From: Pseudoxanthomonas taiwanensis
Lineage (GTDB): Bacteria > Pseudomonadota > Gammaproteobacteria > Xanthomonadales > Xanthomonadaceae
DNA length: 32,171 nucleotides
Direction: 5' to 3'
Assembly: GCF_010093135.1 (NCBI RefSeq)
Contig: NZ_PDWK01000032.1
Location: 1 to 32,171, forward strand
Below, in pieces: positions 24,764-32,171 of this stretch (its first letter is position 1; each line of letters opens with the position of its first letter). The position numbers and the translations under genes are program-made. The notes beneath the pieces are model-generated. The model was not told the DNA's origin, ran no database searches, and saw only the letters and a list, made by a program, of their open reading frames with translations.

Positions 24764-24794
24764 GGTCCGGCGGGGCACGCGTCCCCGCCGGACC
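24764..24794. terminator. bidirectional terminator hairpin between gloA and the TerC gene
   Basis: GGTCCGGCGGGG and CCCCGCCGGACC make a perfect 12-bp stem around a 7-nt loop, between two convergent stop codons. It has no T-run on either side; the stem strength and position suggest a shared 3' end. Confidence 0.65.
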
Positions 24795-24800
24795 GTCGCA

Positions 24801-25760
24801 TCAGTCGGCAGCAGCCCGTGCCGGCCGTGCCAGGCTCAGGGCAATCGTGGTGGCCAGGATCGCGCCTACCACGCCCAGCGACCACAGCACCGGGATCTTG
24901 TAGAGGTCGACCAGCAGCATCTTGGCGCCGATGAAGACCAGCACCACCGCCAGGCCGTAGGGCAGCAGGTGGAAGCGCTCGGCCATGCCGGCCAGCAGGA
25001 AGAACATCGCGCGCAGGCCCAGCACCGCGAACACGTTCGAGGTCAGCACGATGAACGGGTCGGTGGTGATGGCGAAGATCGCCGGGATCGAGTCCACCGC
25101 GAAGATCACGTCGGTGATGCCGATCATCACCAGCACGATGAACAGCGGGGTGAACTTGCGGCGGCTGCCGCGGCCCAGCCACAGCGCGCCGCCGTGGTAG
25201 CGGCGCACGAACGGCACGTGCGCGGTCAGCCAGCGCAGCACCGGGTTCTTCTCCAGGCTGGGCTCCTTGCCCGCGGCGAACCACATCTTCACGCCGGTCA
25301 GCAGCAGGAACGCGCCGAACACGTAGAGCATCCAGTGGAAATGCGCGAGCAGCGCGGCGCCGGCGAAGATCAGGATCGCGCGCAGCACGATCGCGCCGAG
25401 GATGCCGATCACCAGCACGCGCTGGCGCTGTTCCTCGGGCACCGCGAAGTAGCCCATCAACATCAGGAACACGAAGATGTTGTCGACCGCCAGCGCCTTC
25501 TCGACCAGGTAGCCGGTCAGGAATTCCAGGCCGATGCGCCGTGCCTCTTCCGGACCGGCCGACTGGCCGACGTACCACCACAGGGCGAGGTTGAAGAGCA
25601 GGGCCAGGGCCACCCAGCCCATGCTCCACCACGCCGCTTCCTTGAACGTGACCTTGTGCGCGCCGCCGTGGCGCATCAGCAGCAGGTCGGCCACCAGCGC
25701 CAGCAGCACCAGGCCGGAGAATCCGGCCCACAGCCAGACGTTGCCTATCGTTTCCATCAT
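24801..25760 (-). CDS. TerC/Alx-family membrane protein (probable manganese exporter)
   Basis: This is a 319-aa integral membrane protein of the TerC family, Alx/YgjT type. It has about nine hydrophobic segments, the paired acidic motifs EKALAVDNIFVFLMLMGYF and DVIFAVDSIPAIFAIT, and the conserved FTPLFIVLVMIG. Family members such as E. coli Alx are linked to Mn2+ export. Two consecutive ATGs are possible (25760 and 25757); a TTG at 25763 is less likely. It lies behind a yybP-ykoY riboswitch, so induction by Mn2+ (and possibly alkaline pH, as for alx) is expected. It is convergent with gloA. Confidence 0.93.
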   Translation of the reverse strand: MMETIGNVWLWAGFSGLVLLALVADLLLMRHGGAHKVTFKEAAWWSMGWVALALLFNLALWWYVGQSAGPEEARRIGLEFLTGYLVEKALAVDNIFVFLMLMGYFAVPEEQRQRVLVIGILGAIVLRAILIFAGAALLAHFHWMLYVFGAFLLLTGVKMWFAAGKEPSLEKNPVLRWLTAHVPFVRRYHGGALWLGRGSRRKFTPLFIVLVMIGITDVIFAVDSIPAIFAITTDPFIVLTSNVFAVLGLRAMFFLLAGMAERFHLLPYGLAVVLVFIGAKMLLVDLYKIPVLWSLGVVGAILATTIALSLARPARAAAD

Positions 25761-25789
25761 CAATGTTCCGGGCAGGAGTAAGGACGGCC

Positions 25790-25945
25790 GCGGAAGCTGG
25801 CGGCGCGGAACCCTGCTCTGGGAACCGGGGACACACCTTGGCCGTCGCGGCGAAGGTCTTGCTCACGGCCCTGGGCCGCCGTGGGACCGGGGCATCGGAA
25901 TGCCCGAAATGACGGCCGTCACGCTGGGAGCTACTCCCCTTCGCC
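25790..25945 (-). promoter_or_regulatory. yybP-ykoY (Mn2+) riboswitch of the TerC gene
   Basis: The minus strand starts with AAGGGGAGTAGCTCCC, the class signature. It continues with the ACGGCCGTC arm and later GTGAGCAAGACCTTCGCC, followed by GACGGCCAAGGTGTG, the second conserved core. Order and spacing fit the proteobacterial form that precedes alx in E. coli. It lies about 30-185 nt upstream of the start. This class senses Mn2+ and turns expression on. It fills most of the 25764-26072 gap, with the palindrome at 25998-26017 as the other item there. Confidence 0.93.
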
Positions 25946-25997
25946 GGCGATTGTGCGGGCCGGCATGTGAACGGTCAAACCACGGCGCAGCCTGTTT

Positions 25998-26017
25998 GCG
26001 GGAATGTGCATTCCCGC
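25998..26017. repeat. perfect palindrome between the TerC riboswitch and the PLP gene
   Basis: GCGGGAAT and ATTCCCGC pair around GTGC. It lies 56 bp past the stop of the PLP gene on the minus strand, and upstream of the TerC riboswitch promoter. It has no T-run. It could be the PLP gene's 3' hairpin or a regulator site for the TerC transcript. Confidence 0.4.
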
Positions 26018-26072
26018 GGGTCGCTGCGCTTGCCGGTCGGTGGTGCCGCGTACCGGGCTGGTGCGGATGCGA

Positions 26073-27200
26073 TCAGCCGCCCGCCAGTGCCTGTTCCAGG
26101 TCGGCGACCAGGTCGTCGGCATGTTCCAGGCCCACCGACAGGCGCAGCAGGCCGCCGGGCGTGGGCGAGCCGGGACCCTCGATCGAGGCACGGTGCTCGA
26201 CCAGCGACTCGGTCGAGCCCAGCGAGGTGGCGTTGGTGAACAGGCGCAGCCGCGCGGCCACCGCCAGCGCCGCCTCGCGCCCGCCGGCGACCTCGAACGA
26301 GAGCATCCCGCCGAAACCGCGCATCTGCGCCGCCGCCAGCGCGTGCTGCGGGTGCGAGGGCAGGCCGGGATAGTGCACCGCCGCCACCTTCGGGTGCGCG
26401 GCCAGGAACTCCGCCACGCGGCGCGCGTTGCGGCAGTGCCAGTCCATGCGCGCCGCCAGGGTGCGCACCCCGCGCAGGACCATCCATGCCGCGAACGGCG
26501 AGGCGGTGGCCCCGCCCAGCAGGCGCAGGCGGTGGCAGGCGGCGGCGTGTCCGCCGTCCTCGGCGAAGCACAGCACCCCGCCCATCACGTCGCCATGGCC
26601 GCCCAGGTACTTGGTGGCCGAGTGCAGGACGATGTCCGCGCCCAGCGCCAGCGGCTGCTGGATCACCGGCGGGGCGAAGGTGCCGTCCACCAGCAGGCGC
26701 GCGCCGGCCCCGTGGGCGATGGCCGCCAGCGCGGCGATGTCGCACACCTTCAGGCGCGGGGTGGACGGGGTCTCGGCCCACAGCAGCGCGGTATTGGGGC
26801 GCAGCGCGGCGCGCACCGCGTCCAGGTCGGTGAAGTCCACGATGCTGCACTCCAGCCCCCAGCGCGGGAACTGCTCGGCCGCCAGGGTGCGGAAGGAGAA
26901 GTAGCTGTCGTCGCACAGCAGCACGTGGCTGCCCGGCGGCAGGGCCTGCAGCGCGGTGGCGCCGGCGGCCATGCCGGTGGGAAACAGCAGGGCGCGCCGT
27001 GCACCCTCCAGCGCGGCCAGCACCTGCTCGGTCTCCAGCTGGGTCGGGTTGTCGTAGCGCTGGTACAGGAAGCCGTGCGGCAGCCGGCCGTCGGGCGTGT
27101 GCTCGAAGGTGGTGGCCAGCTGCAGCGGCGGGGCCAGCGCGCCGCCGGCCGGGGCGGGGGGGCCGCCGGCGCGCGCGGCGAGGGTCTCGAGGCGGGGCAT
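26073..27200 (-). CDS. Cys/Met-metabolism PLP enzyme (cystathionine gamma-synthase/lyase-like)
   Basis: This is a 375-aa fold-type I PLP enzyme of the trans-sulfuration family. The Tyr/Arg pair from the neighbouring subunit is in YQRYDNPTQLETEQ (residues 46-58), FPTGMAAGATAL is the phosphate-binding region, Asp172 is in LLVDGTFAPP, and the PLP Lys197 is in SATKYLGGHGDVMGG. The C-terminal motif is LGSTESLVEHRAS, where most relatives have EHPA. Family members make or break cystathionine, or eliminate H2S or methanethiol from Cys or Met; the exact reaction cannot be read. The start at 27200 is the only ATG that matches homologues, and its ribosome-binding site is poor. Confidence 0.88.
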   Translation of the reverse strand: MPRLETLAARAGGPPAPAGGALAPPLQLATTFEHTPDGRLPHGFLYQRYDNPTQLETEQVLAALEGARRALLFPTGMAAGATALQALPPGSHVLLCDDSYFSFRTLAAEQFPRWGLECSIVDFTDLDAVRAALRPNTALLWAETPSTPRLKVCDIAALAAIAHGAGARLLVDGTFAPPVIQQPLALGADIVLHSATKYLGGHGDVMGGVLCFAEDGGHAAACHRLRLLGGATASPFAAWMVLRGVRTLAARMDWHCRNARRVAEFLAAHPKVAAVHYPGLPSHPQHALAAAQMRGFGGMLSFEVAGGREAALAVAARLRLFTNATSLGSTESLVEHRASIEGPGSPTPGGLLRLSVGLEHADDLVADLEQALAGG

Positions 27201-27301
27201 GGGCGGAGGCGGAAGCGGAGGGGACGGTGCGATGGTACGCGCGCGCCGGGGCCGCTGCAGGCCGCGGGCGGGCACCGGATGCAGCGGCCGGGGCGCGGGA
27301 C

Positions 27302-27307
27302 GATAAT
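27302..27307 (+). promoter_or_regulatory. -10 element (GATAAT) of the aminotransferase gene
   Basis: GATAAT in GACGATAATGGCGCC lies 51 nt before the ATG at 27359. It is AT-rich in a very GC-rich gap. No clear -35. Confidence 0.4.
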
Positions 27308-27358
27308 GGCGCCCTTGCCGGCCCGCCCGCGCCGGCCCGTCCACGGATACGCACTGCC

Positions 27359-28603
27359 ATGAACACCACCGCGCCGGCCGCCGGCGATACCGCCTCGCTC
27401 CTCGAACTCGGCCACCAGTACTACTTGCCCGTCTACCGCCCGCGCGAGCTGGTGCTGGAGCGCGGCGCCGGCTCGCGCCTGTGGGACAGCGAGGGCCGCG
27501 AGTACGTGGACTTTGCCGCCGGCATCGCGGTGTGCAGCCTCGGCCATGCCGATCCGGACCTGCACGCGGCGCTGGTGGAGCAGGCCGGCAAGGTCTGGCA
27601 CACCTCCAACATCTTCTACAGCGAGCCGCCGCTGCGCCTGGCCGCGGAGCTGGTCGGCGCCAGCCGCTTCGCCGAGCGCGTGTTCTTCTGCAATTCCGGC
27701 GCCGAGGCCAACGAGGCGGCAATCAAGCTGGTGCGCAAGTGGGCCGCGGCCCGGGGGCGCCCGCCGCAGCAGCGGGTGATCGTCACCTTCCGCGGCAGCT
27801 TCCACGGCCGCACCCTGGCCGCGGTCACCGCCACCGCCCAGCCGAAGTACCAGGAAGGCTACGAGCCGCTGCCCGGCGGCTTCCGCTACATGGACTTCAA
27901 CGACATCGTCCAGCTGGAGACGGCGATGGCCGCCGGCGACGTGGCCGCGGTCATGCTCGAACCGGTGCAGGGCGAGGGCGGCGTGGTCCCGGCCGCCTCC
28001 GGTTTCCTCAAGCAGGTGCGCGCGCTGTGCGACAGGTACGACGCCCTGCTGGTGCTGGACGAGATCCAGTGCGGCATGGGCCGCACCGGCACCCTGTTCG
28101 CACACTGGCAGGACGACGTGGTGCCGGACATCGTTACCCTGGCCAAGGCACTGGGCGGCGGCTTCCCGATCGGCGCCATGCTGGCCGGGCCGAAGGTGGC
28201 GCAGGTGATGGGCGTGGGCGCGCACGGCACCACCTTCGGCGGCAACCCGCTGGCCGCGGCGGTGGCGCGCGTGGCCCTGCGCAAGCTGGCCTCGCCGCAG
28301 ATCGCGGCCAACGTCTCGCGCCAGTCGCACGCGCTGCGCGAGGGCCTGATGGCCATCGGCGATGAGACCGGCGTGTTCGCCCAGGTGCGCGGCCGCGGCC
28401 TGATGCTGGGCGCGGTGCTCGGGTCCGAGTACGCCGGCCGCGCCGGCGAGATCCTCGACCACGCCGCCGCCCACGGGCTGCTGCTGCTGCAGGCCGGCCC
28501 CGACGTGCTGCGCCTGGTGCCGGCGCTGAACATCACCGACGCCGACGTGGCCGAGGGTCTGGCACGGCTGCGCAAGGCGCTGGCGGCGTTCACCGGCCGC
28601 TGA
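27359..28603 (+). CDS. argD: acetylornithine/succinyldiaminopimelate-type aminotransferase
   Basis: This is a 414-aa class-III PLP aminotransferase, closest in motif content to ArgD/AstC. The phosphate-binding CNSGAEANEAAIKLVRKW is at residues 111-128, the PLP-contacting LVLDEIQCGMGRTG near 231-244, and Lys263 in TLAKALGGGFPIGAML forms the internal aldimine. THFGGNPLA-type substrate contacts appear as TTFGGNPLAAAVA. The family transfers an amino group from N-acetylornithine (arginine synthesis) or succinylornithine. It stands alone, convergent with the HAD gene. Which isozyme it is depends on whether another argD exists in the genome. Confidence 0.87.
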   Translation: MNTTAPAAGDTASLLELGHQYYLPVYRPRELVLERGAGSRLWDSEGREYVDFAAGIAVCSLGHADPDLHAALVEQAGKVWHTSNIFYSEPPLRLAAELVGASRFAERVFFCNSGAEANEAAIKLVRKWAAARGRPPQQRVIVTFRGSFHGRTLAAVTATAQPKYQEGYEPLPGGFRYMDFNDIVQLETAMAAGDVAAVMLEPVQGEGGVVPAASGFLKQVRALCDRYDALLVLDEIQCGMGRTGTLFAHWQDDVVPDIVTLAKALGGGFPIGAMLAGPKVAQVMGVGAHGTTFGGNPLAAAVARVALRKLASPQIAANVSRQSHALREGLMAIGDETGVFAQVRGRGLMLGAVLGSEYAGRAGEILDHAAAHGLLLLQAGPDVLRLVPALNITDADVAEGLARLRKALAAFTGR

Positions 28604-28614
28604 GTCCGGCAGAT

Positions 28615-28637
28615 CCCCTCTCCCGGCGGGAGAGGGG
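28615..28637. terminator. perfect hairpin between convergent argD and HAD genes
   Basis: CCCCTCTCCC and GGGAGAGGGG form a 10-bp stem around GGC, 12 bp after the argD stop and 10 bp after the HAD stop. This motif resembles a dispersed intergenic hairpin common in xanthomonad-type genomes, and probably serves as the 3' end for both genes. Confidence 0.65.
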
Positions 28638-28646
28638 GCGTGCGGG

Positions 28647-29258
28647 TCAGGCCAGGCCGAAGCGCCTGAGCACCCGGCCCAGGGCACGGGCGTCGCGGGC
28701 GGTGTCGGCGTGCAGCCCGGCGCGGCGCGCGCCCTGCACGTTGGCGAACAGGTCGTCCACGAACAGGGTTCCGTCCGCGCTCCAGCCCAGCCGCTCCAGG
28801 GCGACCTGGAAGGCCTGCGGCTGCGGCTTGCGCACGCCCAGGGCACCGCTGCACAGCACCTGCCGCAGGCGTGGCCGCAGGGGCGCCAGCACCTGCGCGA
28901 CCACCGGCACGACCAGTTCGCCGTTGTTGGTCAGCACCGCCATGGGCAGGGCCGGATCCAGCGCCAGCAGCCGGGCCAGCGCGCGCTCGTCGGCGGTGGT
29001 GGCCTCGATGCGCGCTTCCTGCCAGGCCGCCTCGTCCACCGGCGCGCCGATGCCTTCGCCAAGCCGGCGCAGGTACTCGGCGGTGCCGACATGGCCGGCG
29101 GCGTAGCGGGCCTCCAGCCCGTCCTCGTACAGCACCTGCCAGACCCGCGCGAACGGCGCGCCGGCACGCGCGGCCAGGTGGGCCACGCGCCGCTCGCGCC
29201 GGTACCGGGCCAGCAGGTTGTCGAAGTCCAGCAGCAGGTGGCGCACCCGCGGTTTCAT
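28647..29258 (-). CDS. HAD-superfamily hydrolase (haloacid dehalogenase-like phosphatase)
   Basis: This 203-aa cytoplasmic protein has all four HAD motifs: nucleophile Asp11 and Asp13 in LLLDFDNLL, Thr in VLTNNGE (motif II), Lys in GVRKPQPQAF (motif III), and DD in FVDDLFAN (motif IV). The cap is a helical insert after motif I (C1 type). The family hydrolyses small phosphate esters; some close relatives are pyrimidine or sugar-phosphate phosphatases. The ATG at 29258 was chosen. It is downstream of the ion-channel gene on the same strand with a 28-bp gap, so it may be part of a hemL-channel-HAD transcript. Confidence 0.85.
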   Translation of the reverse strand: MKPRVRHLLLDFDNLLARYRRERRVAHLAARAGAPFARVWQVLYEDGLEARYAAGHVGTAEYLRRLGEGIGAPVDEAAWQEARIEATTADERALARLLALDPALPMAVLTNNGELVVPVVAQVLAPLRPRLRQVLCSGALGVRKPQPQAFQVALERLGWSADGTLFVDDLFANVQGARRAGLHADTARDARALGRVLRRFGLA

Positions 29259-29286
29259 CGGCGCCCCCTTCCGCGGCGCATGGCCC

Positions 29287-30163
29287 TCAGTCCCCGTGGG
29301 GCAGGGGCGCGCCGCAGCGGCGGCAGTGGCGGGCGTCGGCCTCGTGGTCGTCCAGTCCGCAGCTGCCGCAGCGGGCCTGGCGCCGGCGCGGCTGCAGCGA
29401 GCGTGCCAGCTCGGCGGTGTAGATGCCGGTGGGCACGGCGATGATGCTGTAGCCGATCACGATCAGCAGCGAGGTGACGAAGCGGCCGAACGGGGTGGCC
29501 GGGGCGATGTCGCCGAAGCCGACGGTGCCCACGGTCACGATCGCCCAGTACATGCCGGCGGGGATGCTGGTGAAGCCGTTGTCCGGCCCCTCCACCACAT
29601 ACATCAGCGCGCCGAACACCACCACGATGGTCAGCAGCGCGGCGATGAACACCAGGATCTTGCGGCGGCTGCGCACCAGCGCCTGGATCAGCACCCCCGC
29701 CTCGCTGGAGTACTCCACCAGCTTCAGCACCCGGAACACGCGCAGCAGGCGCAGCGCGCGGATCACCGTGAACGAGGCGGAAGCCGGGAACAGCAGCGAA
29801 AGGAATGTCGGCAGGATCGCCAGCAGGTCGATGATGCCGAAGAAGCTGAAGGCATAGCGCAGCGGCCGCTTCACCACCCACAGCCGCACGCCGTATTCCA
29901 CGGCGAAGGCCAGGGTGAACAGCCACTCGGCCGCGTACAGCCAGGCGTGCCAGCGCACCTTGACCGAGGGCATGGAGTCCAGCAGCACCACCACCACGCT
30001 GGCCAAGATGACCAGGATCAGCACCAGGTCGAAGTTGCGTTCGTCCGGTGCGTCGTGGTGGAAGATCAGCCGGAACCAGCGGTAGCGGCGGCCCTCGGTC
30101 GAGGCCGGCAGGTGCTCGCGCTCGAACAGGCTGCCGCCGTCGGTGCGGGTGCCGGGGCCGGGG

Positions 30164-30180
<17 letters not shown>
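29287..30180 (-). CDS. voltage-gated K+ channel-like protein with C-terminal zinc ribbon
   Basis: This is a 297-aa six-helix channel. S1-S3 lie at about residues 52-132, and the S4 segment [17 protein letters not shown] (141-157) carries regularly spaced Arg. The pore helix and filter follow with TVGTVGFGD at 216-224, where K+ channels usually have TVGYGD. After S6 ([18 protein letters not shown]) there is a basic linker, then a four-Cys zinc ribbon: C271, C274, C286 and C289 (CGSC...CRRC). The ATG at 30180 overlaps the last 17 nt of hemL, so it is probably translated from the same mRNA. A zinc-ribbon tail on a Kv-like channel is unusual and may sense metal or redox, or aid assembly. Confidence 0.88.
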
Positions 30181-31465
<1,285 letters not shown>

Positions 31466-31492
31466 GGCGCTGAGTCCTGCGGAAAAGCCGTC

Positions 31493-31498
31493 ATTGTA
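31493..31498 (-). promoter_or_regulatory. -10 element (TACAAT) of hemL
   Basis: The minus strand reads TACAAT followed by GACGG, 27 nt before the hemL ATG, in the 69-bp gap after thiE. This suggests hemL has its own promoter even though thiE lies upstream in the same direction. Confidence 0.45.
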
Positions 31499-31534
31499 GG
31501 CGCGGACGCGGGCGCCGGCCGCCCCGGGCCCGGC

Positions 31535-32158
31535 TCAGGCGTAGTGGCGCAGGAAGGCGTGCACCGCCGCGGCCGGGTCCGGGGCGTGGAACACCGCGCC
31601 GATCACCGCCAGCAGGTCGGCCCCGGCCGCCACCAGCGGCCCGGCATTGTCCGGGGTGATGCCGCCGATGGCCACCCGCGGCACGCCCAGCGCCGCCGCC
31701 TGGCGCAGCAGCTCGGGACTGGCACGGCGGGTGGTGCGTTTGCTGGCGGTGGGGAAGAAGGCGCCGAAGGCCACGTAGCTGGCGCCGGCGGCCAGGGCGC
31801 GACGGGCCAGCGCCAGGCTGTCGTAGCAGGAAGCGCCCAGGATCGCCTGTGGCCCGAGCCGGGCGCGGGCGGCGGCGATGTCGCCGTCGTCCTCGCCGAG
31901 GTGGGCGCCGGCCGCACCCACCTCGGCGGCCAGGGCCACGTCGTCGTTGACCAGCAGCGGCACCCCGGCGCGCGCGCACAGGGCCTGCAGGGCGGCGGCC
32001 TGCTCGCGGCGCAGGGCAGGACCGGCGGTCTTGTTGCGGTACTGCAGCAGGGCCACCCCCGGCACCAGCAGCGGCCCGACCCGCGCCAGCAGGCGCGCGG
32101 TGTCCGGCTCGTCCGGGGTGATCAGGTACAGGCCGCGCAGGCGGGGGGCAGGGCTCAT
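31535..32158 (-). CDS. thiE: thiamine-phosphate synthase
   Basis: ThiE couples HMP-pyrophosphate with thiazole phosphate to make thiamine phosphate, releasing PPi. The 207-aa TIM-barrel protein has [30 protein letters not shown] (phosphate/Mg site), GASCYDS, and [16 protein letters not shown], where the usual PTxTK reads PTASK. It ends with [11 protein letters not shown]. The start ATG is at 32158, 13 bp from the window edge, so the gene is complete but its promoter is not visible. Together with thiC it shows a split thiamine pathway. Confidence 0.95.
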   Translation of the reverse strand: MSPAPRLRGLYLITPDEPDTARLLARVGPLLVPGVALLQYRNKTAGPALRREQAAALQALCARAGVPLLVNDDVALAAEVGAAGAHLGEDDGDIAAARARLGPQAILGASCYDSLALARRALAAGASYVAFGAFFPTASKRTTRRASPELLRQAAALGVPRVAIGGITPDNAGPLVAAGADLLAVIGAVFHAPDPAAAVHAFLRHYA

Positions 32159-32171
32159 GTCGGCTCCGGTG

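Noticed and set aside
28615-28637. Part of a CRISPR-like or REP cluster
   Set aside because: Only one copy of the hairpin is present here, with no spacers or tandem repeats. It is best read as a shared 3' end.

Overview
The window looks like chromosome from a high-GC gammaproteobacterium of the Xanthomonadaceae/Lysobacteraceae (Xanthomonas, Lysobacter, Luteimonas or Pseudoxanthomonas type). The evidence is very high GC at third codon positions, Mpl beside a short Adk, a PPi-type phosphofructokinase close to a membrane pyrophosphatase, and an IS5/IS3 complement of the kind common in that group. The genus cannot be fixed by eye. I saw no tRNA, rRNA or CRISPR.

Region 1 (1 to about 4200) is accessory DNA. 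A cut-off IS5-family element ends at a CTAG site just upstream of an oleate hydratase gene. That gene is coupled by an ATGA overlap to a 3-hydroxyacyl-CoA dehydrogenase gene. Next comes a TetR-type regulator cut off after its helix-turn-helix by an IS3-family remnant, and that remnant is itself interrupted by the 3' end of a second IS3-family element. The block is less GC-rich than the rest and appears acquired and eroded.

Region 2 (about 4200 to 13050) is core DNA: thiC under a TPP riboswitch, a BCCT osmolyte transporter, a soluble chemoreceptor with an unusual C-terminal sensor-like domain, a secreted gamma-glutamyltransferase-like enzyme, and an HDOD protein with a degenerate receiver domain.

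Region 3 (13200 to 19200) is a pyrophosphate/adenylate neighbourhood: soluble PPase, H+-translocating PPase with the K+-independent signature, PPi-dependent phosphofructokinase and adenylate kinase, plus two small uncharacterised genes. Together they suggest that PPi serves as an energy currency: PPi from biosynthesis could be spent in glycolysis, converted to proton motive force, or hydrolysed.

Region 4 (19260 to 25970) holds mpl (peptidoglycan recycling), a LON-substrate-binding-domain protein, a DedA-PAP2-LssY membrane fusion whose PAP2 motifs are degenerate, an SDR lacking its usual catalytic serine, a glyoxalase I, and a TerC/Alx-family membrane protein preceded by a yybP-ykoY (Mn2+) riboswitch.

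Region 5 (26070 to 32171) is mostly metabolic: a Cys/Met-metabolism PLP enzyme, an acetylornithine-type aminotransferase, a HAD hydrolase, a Kv-like channel with a C-terminal zinc ribbon overlapping the end of hemL, hemL, and thiE at the right edge.

No wholly new system is evident. The most unusual items are the IS-bounded oleate-hydration cassette, the compact PPi cluster, and several proteins that keep a domain fold but have lost signature catalytic residues.
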